This document shows positions 1 through 10,435 of a stretch of DNA of 64,000 bases, piece after piece (position 1 is the stretch's first letter; the number at the start of each line of letters is the position of its first letter). Source of the DNA: Paenibacillus amylolyticus (GTDB lineage: Bacteria > Bacillota > Bacilli > Paenibacillales > Paenibacillaceae); assembly GCF_029689945.1 (NCBI RefSeq), contig NZ_CP121451.1, positions 6,386,001 to 6,450,000 of the forward strand, read 5' to 3'. The notes beneath the pieces were generated by a model. That model searched no databases and was not told the origin of the DNA. It was given only the letters and a program-made list of their open reading frames with translations. Both the position numbers and the translations under genes were made by a program.

Positions 1-264
1 GTAATCCAGCAACGAGTCAAACACCTGATGTCCAATCTTCAGCGACTCTCCATCAGTTACAATCGCCGGGTCGAGTGCTACGGAATCCCCGCCGCGGCCC
101 ATGATCATCGTATCCTGTGCTACCGTTTCGGTTGGAGGGTCGGTTCCTTCTGCCGGAGCAGGCGTATTCTCTCCACTCTCATTACTGGAGCAACCAGACA
201 ATACCAAGACGGTGCTCAAAGCCAGAGTCAAAAAACCGGACATCCATTTCTTTCTCATTCGCAT
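1..264 (-). CDS. ABC transporter substrate-binding lipoprotein (family 5-like), 5' part
   Basis: The first 88 codons of a gene that runs off the left edge of the window. The product starts MRMRKKWMSGF, has a hydrophobic signal segment, and a lipobox ending SGC, so it should be lipid-anchored on the outer face of the membrane. A Ser/Glu/Pro/Thr-rich linker follows, then DPAIVTDGESLKIGHQVFDS, which resembles the start of the mature domain of dipeptide/oligopeptide-binding proteins (SBP family 5). A GGAAGGG-like ribosome site lies about 10 bases before the ATG at 264. The ligand cannot be told from this fragment. The family call is moderately sure; the lipoprotein call is firm. Confidence 0.7.
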   Translation of the reverse strand, partial: MRMRKKWMSGFLTLALSTVLVLSGCSSNESGENTPAPAEGTDPPTETVAQDTMIMGRGGDSVALDPAIVTDGESLKIGHQVFDSLLDY

Positions 265-1082
265 ACGTACAACACCCTTCCCTGTCTCATAATGTGTGTG
301 ATGCTGGCATGAAAAAACTTCAATGATAGCCATTGGTTCGGTGCTTGCTTGTATCAATGAAAGGCTTTAGGTGCCTGTGATACCTGAATTAAAGTTCTGG
401 GGAAAGTTAGGCAAATATATAAAATGTAAAAACAGCATGGGAGAAAGGTGAACATGGATATAAGTAAAAGTCAGATCATCATGCTCACGGATTACGGATA
501 TGGAAGATTACTTTTATATAAAAAGAAAACGTACAACGAACGAAGTATCTTTTGAGATGAATCTATGTAAGTGAATGAGGTTGTTGCGATTTATTTGAAC
601 TAAGGTCAATAAGTAACAGCAAATGGTAACGGGCAAGTAAGAGCAAGATCAAGGTAATAGATTTAAAATGTAAATAGGCATATGGATACTACGCTGCTGG
701 GTACCGATAACGTCTGTTCCTTGAGCGTGTCGACTTGGAGTATGAAGTGTGGGAACCCAATTAAGTATCGTCGTTTGCAATACGGATGAAAGGCTAGGTT
801 GTTTAGATGTGTAAGTTGTTTATGACGGTGGTTTTCTCTTGCAGATAGGATGTGTAAAACGTATGAACGAGTCATCTTGAGATGTTGGATTGTACAACAG
901 GGAGACATTACAATAACTTCATATGTTATGGTTTTGTCATGATGAGGAGGATTGTGTAAGTAAACCGTAGTGAAAAACAATTTCGTGTAACTTACTTTAC
1001 ATCACATTAATCAATTAGACAAGAGATTTACAGACATAAGTCTTCAACTTTATTATATACGTTAATATTACTTACACAAAAG
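265..1082. other. AT-rich intergenic region, no convincing gene
   Basis: About 800 bases between the lipoprotein gene (reading away to the left) and the terminator of the lysozyme gene. A 105-codon open frame on the minus strand (663-980) has no ribosome site and no recognisable domain, and I do not accept it. The part next to 264 should hold the promoter of the lipoprotein gene, but I could not pick out a clear -35/-10 pair. Confidence 0.5.
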
Positions 1083-1126
1083 ACAAAAAAGGAACACAGT
1101 TCGACAAAAAACGTCTTGTGTCCCTT
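1083..1126 (-). terminator. Intrinsic terminator after the lysozyme gene
   Basis: On the minus strand, arms at 1126-1117 and 1098-1089 form a 10-bp stem with one G-T pair, enclosing a T-rich loop. A T-run interrupted by GTC follows. It lies 55 bases after the lysozyme stop and ends the tail/lysis transcript. Confidence 0.8.
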
Positions 1127-1180
1127 CTCCATTCCATCCAAATTCAGATAAAATCAATATTTAATTCGCTAAGGATCAGC

Positions 1181-2119
1181 TTACTTTTTAAACAAACCTC
1201 TGCGATGCATCACGGTAATAAAACGGTAAAAATCATAACTCGCCCCATTATCGATGCTGAACAATGGATTTTTGGTGTCATATGCCAGCGCTGCATCCAC
1301 AGCTGCTTTTGCCCATACTGGAACTTCCATTTGCTGACGCGCCTGCAGTTTGTCGACTTGGGATTTAAGCGCATCAAACGCTGCTTTTTCTTCGGCTGTC
1401 ATCGGTTCGCCCCCTTTCGGTGGTTCGGTTGGTGGATTCGGGTTGGTTGGCTCCGGTGGTTTCGGAGTAGCTGCTGCGTATCTGGCTCTGAGCTGTGCCG
1501 CGGTTCCCTCGAATTCATTCATATCCACGTTGCCGCTAATGCCATTCACTTTGCCCGAATCCGTATACTGCCAGAACGTCCAACGCTTCCATGCCGGCTG
1601 GTCGTCCGGTACACGGGTGCTGCTGTAACGCGCGATCCACAGATCGTAGGAGCTGAGTGATGTGTCAAAATTCCCGGCAAATGAATTGCCTGTGTATATG
1701 ATCGGTTTTACACCTGTGAGGCGTTGTAATTCGGTTAAAAAAGCTTTGGCAACTGTATTCATCTGCGCTTTGCTCAGGTTGCCTGGGTTGTTCTCGTAGT
1801 CCATGACAGGTGGCAGCTGTAACGCTTTGGCCCCTCCAACTTTGTTCAGTGTATTGGCGTAATGCGCCGCTTCTGCCTTGGCACCATCGGTAGTTGTCGC
1901 CCGGAAGAAATGGTACGTTCCCACTAACATACCCGCCGCCAACGCGCCTGTTACATTTTTCTGGTAATTTGGATCGGTATACGTCTGTCCCTCGGTTGCC
2001 TTGATGAATACAAATGTCATGCCACTTGCCTTCACCTTCGCCCAGTCAATATTGCCCTGGTACCGGGAGACGTCAATGCCCTGTGTGTTGCCTGAACTTC
2101 TCGTTTGCATGTTTCTCAC
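1181..2119 (-). CDS. GH25 lysozyme (endolysin) of the tail/lysis locus
   Basis: A 312-residue muramidase of glycoside hydrolase family 25, expected to cut the MurNAc-GlcNAc bond of peptidoglycan and release particles from the cell. Residues from about 12 to 200 carry the family landmarks: GIDVSRYQG near the start (catalytic Asp), VFIKATEG, and the PVMDYEN segment with the acidic pair, ending at VDMNEFEG. A Pro-rich linker (about residues 217-240) leads to a short charged helical tail ending in RRGLFKK. There is no signal peptide, in keeping with export through the holin encoded just upstream. It is the last gene of the minus-strand tail locus and serves both tail modules, as no second lysin is present. 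Confidence 0.93.
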   Translation of the reverse strand: MRNMQTRSSGNTQGIDVSRYQGNIDWAKVKASGMTFVFIKATEGQTYTDPNYQKNVTGALAAGMLVGTYHFFRATTTDGAKAEAAHYANTLNKVGGAKALQLPPVMDYENNPGNLSKAQMNTVAKAFLTELQRLTGVKPIIYTGNSFAGNFDTSLSSYDLWIARYSSTRVPDDQPAWKRWTFWQYTDSGKVNGISGNVDMNEFEGTAAQLRARYAAATPKPPEPTNPNPPTEPPKGGEPMTAEEKAAFDALKSQVDKLQARQQMEVPVWAKAAVDAALAYDTKNPLFSIDNGASYDFYRFITVMHRRGLFKK

Positions 2120-2254
2120 ACCCTTTATGCGGCAAATTTCCGTTTGTATATAGTTAATGCGGTTGAGTTAGGAGTTGCTTGTGTGCGTGTCCCTTGTTGA
2201 TGGTAATAGCTATGTTCAATGAATATCGATCCTCTTAGGAAAAATTATCAAGCC

Positions 2255-2395
2255 GGTACGCGACCGTTCCAGATACGGATCGTTCTTATGATCGCTGTTG
2301 TCTCCAAATTTTTATGATTTATTATTCTAATGGTTAAAATTTAGAGACAAAGGCGACCGCTCCGCTTCTTCAGAATCGATTCCGTCTCTTTCACT
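2255..2395 (-). repeat. Intergenic hairpin element, copy 1 (before lysozyme)
   Basis: One of six copies of an intergenic element in the window. Core arms at 2298-2304 (TTGTCTC) and 2344-2350 (GAGACAA) form the central stem. In other copies the same stem reads TTATCCC/GGGATAA, so two pairs have changed together. It lies between the holin and lysozyme genes, in the lysozyme leader, in the sense orientation relative to the minus-strand transcript. Confidence 0.75.
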
Positions 2396-2404
2396 ACTTG
2401 TAGG

Positions 2405-2974
2405 CTAATGGTGCAGACTTCCGACTCTGTAGTGCTCTATATCCGCCACAGGACAATTTCGAATGAATGCTGAGCCTTTACTTCGTTTCATCTCTAATCT
2501 GTTGATCAACGTCCCCATGATCTGACTGTACAAAAGATTCTCTGGAATCAGGAGTATAGTTACCCGAGATCCCCCGGTTCCCCCTTTTCCCTTAAGCACT
2601 TCAATGGCTTGCCGAATCACAGGCGGAATCGGAGCGCCCAACTTACCCCCGTTTTCGATAATAGACAACAACTCATTTGCGATATAAAAAAAGGCGACCG
2701 CATCCCTGAACAAATGTCCGTCTCCCAGAACACCGTCCACCAGATGAGCCACCGATACCATTGCAAATATAAATACCTTTCGTGCGATGCCGAACATGCC
2801 AACATTACTTTCTAACTTGCCACTCATGCCCGCAGCCGCGATACCAGTTAGGTAGTCGAGGATGACGAACACGAGTAGTACGCCGAGCACGCCTGACCAA
2901 CCTCCGAAGAAGTAGGTTACTGAGCTGCTCATGAGTGCAATTCCCCATTTCCATAAAGTATCCCATCGTTCCAT
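2405..2974 (-). CDS. Phage holin (PF05105-like), probable 3' frameshift
   Basis: A small membrane protein of the phage holin_4_1/TcdE type, which should form the lesion that lets the lysozyme reach the wall. Two or three hydrophobic segments lie within the first 105 residues, around GGWSGVLGVLLVFVILDYLTG and the DAVAFFYIANELLSIIENG segment. The last family-like stretch is IRQAIEVLKGKG near residue 128. After that the frame runs on for about 55 residues with no family character. Removing one G from the G5 run near 2583 would end the protein as KGEPGDLG at a TAA (2560-2562), giving 137 residues, the usual holin length. I therefore think 2560-2974 is the real gene. Confidence 0.88.
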   Translation of the reverse strand: MERWDTLWKWGIALMSSSVTYFFGGWSGVLGVLLVFVILDYLTGIAAAGMSGKLESNVGMFGIARKVFIFAMVSVAHLVDGVLGDGHLFRDAVAFFYIANELLSIIENGGKLGAPIPPVIRQAIEVLKGKGGTGGSRVTILLIPENLLYSQIMGTLINRLEMKRSKGSAFIRNCPVADIEHYRVGSLHH

Positions 2975-3153
2975 GGTTTCACCTCCTTGTTATTTGTGAT
3001 CTATTCAATAACTTGTTAAAAGAATTGAATAGATTAGCAGCAGGTACGTATAGAACTACTGTTTCCTCTACCTGTAAATAAATATTTTTTTAAACTTATA
3101 CTGTAAAAACTTTGCATTAAACTTTAGCACTGTAGAACATGTTTAAACTTCTT

Positions 3154-3594
3154 TTACATAGACACAACTCTCAAATTAGACGCAACTACATACCATGTCG
3201 GGTTAACTCCAGACGTGTTCGTACCTACCATGTAACACAATTTGAAGGGTTGTGACGTATCGAAGTTAGAAGGCTTGCTTCTAGATGCAAAGGACCAGTT
3301 CACTGTACTTCCCGGTGCTGCTATGCCGTTAGTTCGTCTGTATTCCACAGTTAAAAGTCCTCCTGGAATATCAACCGAAAATCCGTATAAGTTCACTAAT
3401 GACTCTGCGCCTTGTCCGTATATTGAACCAAACAACGTCCAAGTATTACCACTAATATCTCTCAATCCTAGATAAAGCTGAACTTGAGTTAATACTGAGG
3501 ATGATATACCGACCCAAAATGTGTTTTGCTCCGCAACGCCTGGCATGGCTGAAATGACATTTGTACCTGCTGGAAAAGTCATTATCTCATGCAA
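3154..3594 (-). CDS. Tail fibre-associated protein, module 1
   Basis: A 146-residue protein with no named family that I recognise. It is beta-rich, with many Ser, Thr, Gly and aromatic residues and no signal peptide or membrane segment. Its start overlaps the end of the long fibre gene by 13 bases, so the two are co-translated. Its C-terminal half (NWSFASRSKPSNFD onward, ending LRVVSM) aligns by eye with the C-terminal half of the product of 16682-17244 in module 2 (NWNFSQNTAPANFD, ending TTLVSL). Both sit at the distal end of the fibre genes, so they are probably paralogous tip or fibre-accessory proteins. Receptor binding is inferred only from position. Confidence 0.65.
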   Translation of the reverse strand: MHEIMTFPAGTNVISAMPGVAEQNTFWVGISSSVLTQVQLYLGLRDISGNTWTLFGSIYGQGAESLVNLYGFSVDIPGGLLTVEYRRTNGIAAPGSTVNWSFASRSKPSNFDTSQPFKLCYMVGTNTSGVNPTWYVVASNLRVVSM

Positions 3595-6454
3595 AACGTA
3601 CCCACAGGTGCGTTACCTGGAACTGTACCTGTAACAGCATTCGCATTGTTCAAATATACAGATTGGTATTTCCCCTGTTGAATTTGCCCTACTTTTGTCG
3701 CCAATTGTGCGTGTGTATCGCTGCCTGATGCCACTACTCCCTTGCCAGTAATGGCGGCAGCGATAGCCGATTTCCCATCACCGACAGAGGACTTTAAACT
3801 TTCAAACTCTTCTCTGGATGGAACTTGTACCCATGCGCCCCATATGTCATAAAGATTTCGCTGCCATGTGGTAAATCCTACTGGAAGAAATGTTATTAAA
3901 GTTTGTGTTACTCCTGGGATAGACTCTTTATTTTGAGTTCCATTTTTACTCACCTTAAGACTGAAAGCTACTCCAACAGGACAATTTTTTAGAGTTTCTG
4001 CTGTCGTATTAAATTGGCAATAATATTCTCCTTCAGCTACAAAGCTATTTAAATCCTCATTTTCACTAATACCTGATGATTTTTTGAGATAATTTTTATC
4101 AGCATACTGCTGTAATTCTATTTCGTTATTTATACTTTCCATTACGGATAGCTTCCTTGAGATATTGGAAGAATCTTTTATAAATTGTTCTATAATAGAT
4201 TTCTCACTTTCTCCTATCGTTCCGTTAATCGATATTGGTGAAAATTGATCTTGAACCTGATATGTTACACTATAATAAGCCGATGGATCATATTGAGAGG
4301 CTTGTAAGGAAGCTAACTCTAACCCATAAACTTCTGACTCCGGATTAAATCGTAGGATATCCCAGTAATCTCTGACATCATTTTTATAAACAGACAGTAT
4401 TTTTTTTACCTTACTATTTAATTTGGCTGACAAATTATAGTTATTAATGTTATATGACTTGTGCACATCTGAAGTATATACTGGTTTAACAGTTTCTCTA
4501 ATTATCATTCCCGTACCTACTTCTACCAGATTATCTCCCTCAACAAACGTCAATTGACCCTCTGAGGTTATCGGCTCGATAGTTGGGGTCGCTAGTTGGT
4601 ATATGAGTTGGTATGACACATACACATTGCCCAGTGAATCTGCCCCAGCTAAAGTATTTGAAAGTATTGTAGTGTAATCTACTAATCCCGTTAGTGATAT
4701 AGAATCATTCATACGTGTACTTCGTATCCACACTTTCGTACCTGTACCGTTGTACACCGTAGACCTTGGCTCAGCTAAAACACTCATCTTCCATCCCATG
4801 AAATAAGCCTTAATCTCATCTGCTGTGGGCGTGTATGAATCTCCCCATCCACTATCTGCATTAGCAATAGATACATTGAAATCTGATAAATCTGCAATTC
4901 GGAAGTAGGCGTTATCAGATTCAGACATATTTCCGTTTTTAGTAAGCACTTTACCATTGTGCTTCGTAACAACCAAGCTGTTAAAAGCTGATACTGGTTC
5001 GGATAGAGTACTACCAACTATTTTGTAACCAGACGATGATGCTATTGATCGGTAAGAAAGACTTTCATCCAAAATTATCTTGCGCCACTTGGTCATCTTG
5101 TAATATTGGCCATTCTTTTCAAACACTTCATCAGCATTCAAACCTGTCACCGGGTCTGAGTATAAATCCGTTTGAAGTGCGAGCATACAATCCTCACGTG
5201 TTTTTAACGGTTTCACTACCTTACCAAGAGTCATGATTGGATATGCAAAACTCGCTTTATTCCCCGTAGTCCATGTCCATTTACTCACATCAAACTCTTC
5301 TGTATAATGCGTAACACCACTAAGATTTACACCCATTCTTACAGCCTTTGAGACAGTTTTAATGGTTTTAGTCTCACCCGGATTAATGAACATACCTTGT
5401 AATCTTGTATATGAATCATATACACTTACTCGAATTTTGCCTGTACTTGCTGCCGGGTTACTAATCGTGTAATCTTGATTCGCTAATACACTTAAGTAAG
5501 TCACGGCATACGCATCAGTTCCAATAGAATCAGATACTAACTCACCAGTAGCCGTGTATGGAGAAGTTTCAATAAATGTGTGTCCTGTGTGCTCCCATTC
5601 ATAGAATGGCGGCAATAAATTCTCTCCGTAGCGAATCACATATGGATTTCGGGCAGGCTGAATGCTATCGACATACGGATATTTCACTGCAATTTGCTCC
5701 GTTGTCATTTTGTAAAGGGATGCTAACTCTGGTCCGGTGATTTCATACAAACGTACAGCATCCACATGACTAAATTGGGCTATCTCACTACCCACTATAG
5801 AAATTTGCAAATTATTAGTCACTGTACCCAAACTAGATGCAGGAATCAACAGAATAGCAGCTGTGAATTTATCCGCTGTAACTACCGTTCCTGAAACGTT
5901 TGCCGTACCGTTCCACAGAGATAGAGCTACACTCGTAGATGTGCCTCTTTTCAAATCTGCAATTGCAAGGTAGTTTTTACTGTTAGACAGGTTTTGTCCC
6001 AACTGTTTGTATAAACTTCCCCAGTATTTCCTTCCTTCAATGAAATTTTAATACTGTGACTACCTTGCGTTTTGTTCGACGAATCCAATTCAGCCAATAC
6101 CCCAACAGTTGTAAACCAGCTACTTGTATTCTCACACCTGCCATCCCGCCCTAACAAATTCACAAGCGTACGACCCTTCAAACCTTCCAACTTAAACGCC
6201 GAGGCACGCTCCGCATTAATAATTTGCAACCCTGGCTCCAACGTCACCGATCTGCGCTTCTCAGTATCCAACCGCTCCTGAATACTACTCACATTTATCG
6301 CGGTTTCCTCAGCCTTTTCTTCGATATGCCCTATACCCTCATCAACCTTCTCCCAGTTCTGATCCAAATATTTATCCAGATCAAAATAGGTCGTCGATGG
6401 CGAGGAACGGTCAATCTTATTCAATCCCAAGTTCGGTGTTTTGGGTTCATTCAT
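3582..6454 (-). CDS. Long tail fibre protein, module 1 (one frameshift)
   Basis: A product of about 957 residues if one base is restored. The first part (start 6454) begins MNEPKTPNLGLNKIDRSSPS, typical of baseplate-attached fibre N-termini, and has a short helical stretch. The frame breaks at the GGG at 5998-6000; a fourth G gives a continuous TNSWGQNLSNSKNYL. The long middle is beta-rich and repetitive. Residues DLNSFVAEGEYYCQFNTTAE through WGAWVQVPS match the pyocin-knob-like fold also seen in the module 2 fibre. The C-terminus is Gly/Ala-rich (AAAITGKGVVASGSDTHAQL). It follows xkdU directly. It should set host range for module 1 particles. Confidence 0.85.
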
Positions 6455-7000
6455 CTATGCTCCACCTCCTGCAAATTTATCCTGCCGGGTCTGTTCAATC
6501 TCAGCCAGTGTCATGCTTTCAACTTCCGAAATCGTCAAATACCGCAGACGGTAATCCACGGTCATATGTGCTGGTTTAATATCCTCAATCGCTGCCTTCA
6601 GATCGTCCAGATTGGGTGGCAAGCCCCATGTGTCGATGAAACGAATTCGGATCAAGTACTCTTCTGGCGAAACGGATACATCAATCCCGCCGCTTTCGTA
6701 GGCCTGCGCCACGTTCTTGAGCATGGAGCCAGAGACTTTGCCACTGCCGCGCATCTTGGAGATGATTACGGATCTCCGCTGGTCGTCCGGCTTGGCTTGA
6801 TTCGTCGGAATCTGCAAATCCCGCTCATAACGTTCCAATGCCCAAGTCGCAGACTCCGGGTAGAATTGGTCCAGCACACTTTCCAAACCCACCGTAAGCT
6901 TGTCCAGCTCAACACCTTCGGTTTCTGTAAGAAGCTGCATCTCCAATACATTTTCATACAACGGGGGCAAAAGAGTCATTAATACCTCTGCTTTACTCAT
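6455..7000 (-). CDS. xkdU: XkdU-like baseplate protein (DUF2313/YmfQ family), module 1
   Basis: A 181-residue protein of the YmfQ/XkdU family, a baseplate wedge component found next to gpJ-like proteins in contractile tails. Seen: LLPPLYENVLEMQLLTETEG at the start, WALERYERDLQIPT near residue 55, RRSVIISKMRG, then FIDTWGLPPNLDDLKAAIED and KPAHMTVDYRLRYLT, all hallmarks shared with the module 2 copy. Its start overlaps the end of xkdT by four bases (ATGA type), so it is co-translated with it; the long fibre gene follows at once. The frame is intact. Confidence 0.92.
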   Translation of the reverse strand: MSKAEVLMTLLPPLYENVLEMQLLTETEGVELDKLTVGLESVLDQFYPESATWALERYERDLQIPTNQAKPDDQRRSVIISKMRGSGKVSGSMLKNVAQAYESGGIDVSVSPEEYLIRIRFIDTWGLPPNLDDLKAAIEDIKPAHMTVDYRLRYLTISEVESMTLAEIEQTRQDKFAGGGA

Positions 7001-8054
7001 GTCACCTTCACCGTCCCAAGAACGGCTACTGCGCCGGGGGCGATCTCCAGATTGGACATACCACCATTCACCAGCAGATCGCTATAATCGATCACAGGCG
7101 GGATATCCAGAATGACATTCGCAATTCGTGTCCAACGAACCAACGGATCTGCAAAAGCCAGTTCTTTCAGATACGCCGTAACTCCCGTTTCAATTAGTGT
7201 TTTCACACCCTCGTACGTTGAACCGGAAGCAAGCGTGACCTGTACCTCCACATCAATGGGTATCTCTTCTGCCCCACGACTGTGACCACGGGTCCGATTG
7301 GAGCAGCACCTTCGCCCATTCCATCCTGAGTTGGATCGATATATTCCTGCACCGCCTCAATGACCGCCTCAGCAGGTGTTTGCATCTCATTATTCAGCAA
7401 TGCCACCTTGACTGTACCTGGCCCGTCCCATAGTGGAAAAGCCTTCGCTTTGCCAACTCCGGAGTTTTCCCGTGCCCATAACTCATACTGATATTTGTTG
7501 GCACTCGTGACCGGACGGGATACTTTATCCTGATATCGGTCGTACAAGGCCTGGTCCGTCTCCTCGTCTTCGCCAGGAACGAGCAACTGTGTCAATTCAG
7601 TTGTCGTCAGGCCAGCAATATAATCGATGGGCAGCAGTGCCCCCGTATACTCATTACCTTCCGCTCCCGCGACTTCACATTCCAACACATATTGCCCTGC
7701 CGCGATGCGCTCCACAACAACATACACCCGATCCCCCGTGGAAAAACGACTCTCCAAAGGAACCTCAACAGGCTTACCTTCATTATCCCGGAAACTACCC
7801 ACCCAACGTGCCTTCGTGGCCGTTTTCCGACTAATACCAGACCAATCCACTGCGCGATCCAGATACTCTCCAGAAGCTGTGTCCGCAAACTTCAGATTGG
7901 CGTTCACATCCAGCTCGATATACATCTGAGCCATTTCCACAGCCGCTGGGGCAAGCGCGTCATAGATAATGCTACCTTCACGTTTATCCACACCATCCGG
8001 CACCTTATCCAGCATTCGGTTTAAAATAACTTCAAACGTCTGCCCTTCATACAT
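6997..8054 (-). CDS. xkdT: Baseplate J-like protein XkdT, module 1 (one frameshift)
   Basis: A baseplate wedge protein of the gpJ/XkdT family, about 352 residues when one base is restored. The N-terminal part has DKVPDGVDKREGSIIYDALAP, a standard XkdT start, and later PVTSANKYQYELWARENSGVG, YIDPTQDGMGEG and GPVVTVV. The frame is then lost at a CCCC at 7272-7275 (GGGG on the coding strand). One more G continues it as GAEEIPIDVEVQVTLASGS into the second part, which ends ADPLVRWTRIANVILDIPPVIDY and LGTVKVT. The gene order XkdS-T-U and the four-base overlaps support a functional operon with a sequencing indel rather than a real break. Confidence 0.92.
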
Positions 8055-8460
8055 CCATGTTCACCTCCGTCTCTTCCCTGAAGCTGCCAAAATCCGTTTC
8101 CACGGTAAATGAAACCCTTACCCCATCTGCCTCGTGAACGAATTCGAACTCCGTTACATCCGAAATCCGATCATCCGGAAGCAACGCTTCGCGAATCCAT
8201 CGTTCCAGTTCCGATTCAACCATGGATCTCCCGGCCATCCCTTCCCAGGACCATTCCATGCCGTAATCCGAAGAATAGATTAGATGCTCGTAGCGGCGTG
8301 TGGACAACGCTTTATACACCGCCTGTTTTACCGCATCTTTTCCATCCAGTTGCAGTCTGCCAATTCGCTGTCCCGAAGCTTGAAACACATACGTCAGACT
8401 TGGAAGGACGGCAGCTTCTTCCTGATCTTCTGTACTCATCTGCGCCCCCTGTGGAATCAT
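8047..8460 (-). CDS. xkdS: XkdS-like baseplate protein (DUF2634), module 1
   Basis: A 137-residue DUF2634 protein, the gp25/XkdS-like baseplate component that helps set sheath polymerisation. Seen: GKDAVKQAVYKALSTRRYEHLIYSSDYGME in two adjoining parts at residues 40-70, then SELERWIREALLPDDRI. The same Arg-Tyr-x-His-Leu-Ile-Tyr-Ser signature occurs in the module 2 copy. It overlaps both neighbours by a few bases, consistent with translational coupling. Intact frame. The true start may be the internal ATG giving MSTEDQEEA. Confidence 0.9.
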   Translation of the reverse strand: MIPQGAQMSTEDQEEAAVLPSLTYVFQASGQRIGRLQLDGKDAVKQAVYKALSTRRYEHLIYSSDYGMEWSWEGMAGRSMVESELERWIREALLPDDRISDVTEFEFVHEADGVRVSFTVETDFGSFREETEVNMDV

Positions 8461-8714
8461 GGATTCACCAGCCGATCCAGCACAACAAAGCTATCTCCAC
8501 CTTGAACACGTAACAACAAGACATGGTCACCCACGGTCCAAGCTTTGTTCACCACGGATTCCGGCAGTACCAGAAAAGGCTCAGCCAATGCCAGCCGTTG
8601 TTCAACGGTAATCTCCAGAGGCTGGGTGTTTGTCACGCTTCCGTACATTACCTGAACGGGAGACTTGGCATCTACAGCGGCCACCGCCGCCTTTTTAATC
8701 GCGTCTAGCATCAT
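8457..8714 (-). CDS. xkdR: XkdR-like protein (DUF2577), module 1
   Basis: An 85-residue protein of the DUF2577/XkdR family, always found between XkdQ and XkdS in PBSX-type tails; its exact role in baseplate or hub assembly is not established. The sequence is a small OB-like beta-barrel pattern: PVQVMYGSVTNTQPLEITVEQ, then LPESVVNKAWTVGDHVLLLRV and GGDSFVVLDRL. It is shorter than the module 2 copy, which has a long N-terminal extension. The stop overlaps the xkdS start. Confidence 0.88.
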   Translation of the reverse strand: MMLDAIKKAAVAAVDAKSPVQVMYGSVTNTQPLEITVEQRLALAEPFLVLPESVVNKAWTVGDHVLLLRVQGGDSFVVLDRLVNP

Positions 8715-8720
8715 TTATCG

Positions 8721-9727
8721 TTACACCACCTTCAAATCCAGCGACATCGTGTGCACGCCTCCCTGTACCTTATGCGTACATTCGTCTACCAGAAAATATT
8801 GATTAATCTTCAGTTCATCGATCTGGATGTTGACAAAACTTCCTGCTCTCACCTTGAAATCGCCAAGCGCATCCACTTTCAATGTCTGTGTCTCACGATT
8901 ACGGAGGGTCATCAGGGTCTTCAGCATGGCATCAATCTGCCCTTCATTCAGACCGTCATCCGCTTTTTGGTACAAAAGAAGCCCCCATTGACGGATGCTG
9001 CCTGAATCCTGATGAACAAATGTTTCTCTTTTCCCGTATCCTTGTTATCCCGATACAGCTTGATCTTGTTATACGTCTGGTCATCAATAGATCGCGTATA
9101 GCTGTAATCTGTGAGTAGACTGTTATCCCCAATGACAAAGCCGTAAGGCATCTCTTCCACATCCCGAAGCACAAGCTTGCCGAAATCATCGTAGAAGATG
9201 TAGTTTTTGCCGCCATAGATCAACGTTCGGTCGAGCGCCTCACAAATCATGTCGATCAGCTTTTTATTATCAAACAACATACGCGGAATAACATACTTCG
9301 GCTGGATCAGCTCGCCCACCTTCAACTGAAAGTCGGTTGCAATTCGTTTGATCACATCCGTAGCGGTTGCGTTCACGAACTTGTACGTCTGATTCGCGGT
9401 TAGATAACGAGTCTGGTCATAGGCCTTGATTTTGACACTTTCGTCCTTGCTGCTATCCACCGAGAAGATATATCCGTAAAAAATGCCTACTTCGTTGCTG
9501 ATATATTTCACGACATATCCATTCTCATAGGTGAACTTTTTATTCTGGTACAGACTGCCCTTGATCAACGTGAATTCCAGAGAGGAAGGTTTGCCGATGC
9601 GGGAGGTTTTGTACGTAATGTCACCGGCAATTTCGCTAATGTCCCAGATGTTGCCCTGCTTGTCATCCACTAATAACCGTTCCTTCATGTTTGCCAGCTT
9701 ATCATCCAGCCTGATCTGCTCTTGCAT
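8721..9727 (-). CDS. xkdQ: XkdQ-like tail hub protein, module 1 (one frameshift)
   Basis: The tail hub/gpD-like protein XkdQ, about 335 residues if one base is restored. The N-terminal part includes ISEIAGDITYKTSRIGKPSS, FGYIFSVDSSKDESVKIKAYDQ-like segments and YDQTRYLTANQTY. The frame breaks near the AATCCT at 9005-9010; an extra G on the coding strand gives HLFIRDSGSIRQWGLLLYQK and joins KADDGLNEGQIDAMLKTLM in the second frame. The protein ends VHTMSLDLKVV. This family forms the hub below the tape measure and above the spike. It is flanked by xkdP and xkdR as expected. Confidence 0.9.
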
Positions 9728-9740
9728 ATGGCCTCTCCTT

Positions 9741-10435
9741 TCACGGAAGCTTGATCACAAGTCCAATCGGCAGCTTTTTCAGTTGTGCATCTTTGATGCC
9801 GTTTAACTTCTGCAGCTCTTTCCAGCGAGATCCATCTCCTAGATGGGCTTTGGCTACAGACCACAAGGAGTCTCCTGCTTTGAGTGTGACAGTCTTGGGC
9901 TGGATTTTTCATTGGGCCGGGATGCCTTGGTTTTTGTTTTTGAAGCAGCATTATCCTTGCTGTCCTTGAGTGGCACTACTTTTTTGGCGGCATAGAAAAT
10001 GAACTGCTTCAGCTTGATATCATACTGGATATCCCCCACCGTACCCGCTGTCTCCTTCCAGTCAAAGCTCTCGATGGAAACCGCCATATTAATGGTATAC
10101 CTTGCACTGGAAAAGAACAGTCTGACGGGTCTGCCCGTCTGCATCCAACGGATGATCTTTTTCACATATTCATAGGGATCACGGTAAAATTGCTTCTGAA
10201 CTGCCAGATGGCTTGCATCGTAGTTCAGATGGTACGGACTGTAGTCTGCCGGAAAAATCCCGCTGAAACTGACTTCACGCAGCTTTGGCGATTTAATCAC
10301 GTTAATTTCACCCAAAGCGCTAACGTTAAACGAACTACCGTCTCCCGAATCCGAAAACTCAATGCTCTCGGGTGTCACCGGGAAAAACATGTATTCGGAG
10401 CGATTATTGAAGCTTAGCTGAATATAATATTCCAC
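9741..10435 (-). CDS. xkdP: XkdP-like LysM baseplate protein, module 1 (one frameshift)
   Basis: About 231 residues. The N-terminal domain (FFPVTPESIEFSDSGDGSS, then INVIKSPKLREVSFSGIFP) is typical of XkdP. The C-terminal end is a LysM domain, read only when one A is added to the run at 9905-9909: it then continues IQPKTVTLKAGDSLWSVAKA, WKELQKLNGIKD and ends GLVIKLP at 9741. The unbroken frame from the start would end in non-homologous sequence. LysM proteins at this position connect hub and wedge and may touch peptidoglycan. Module 2 has the same architecture. Confidence 0.9.

Noticed and set aside
663..980. 105-codon minus-strand open frame in the left intergenic region
   Set aside because: No ribosome site, unusual composition and no domain; treated as chance.
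1118..1660. Long plus-strand frame opposite the lysozyme gene
   Set aside because: It is the antisense shadow of a clear GH25 gene; Cys/Trp/Phe-rich and not protein-like.
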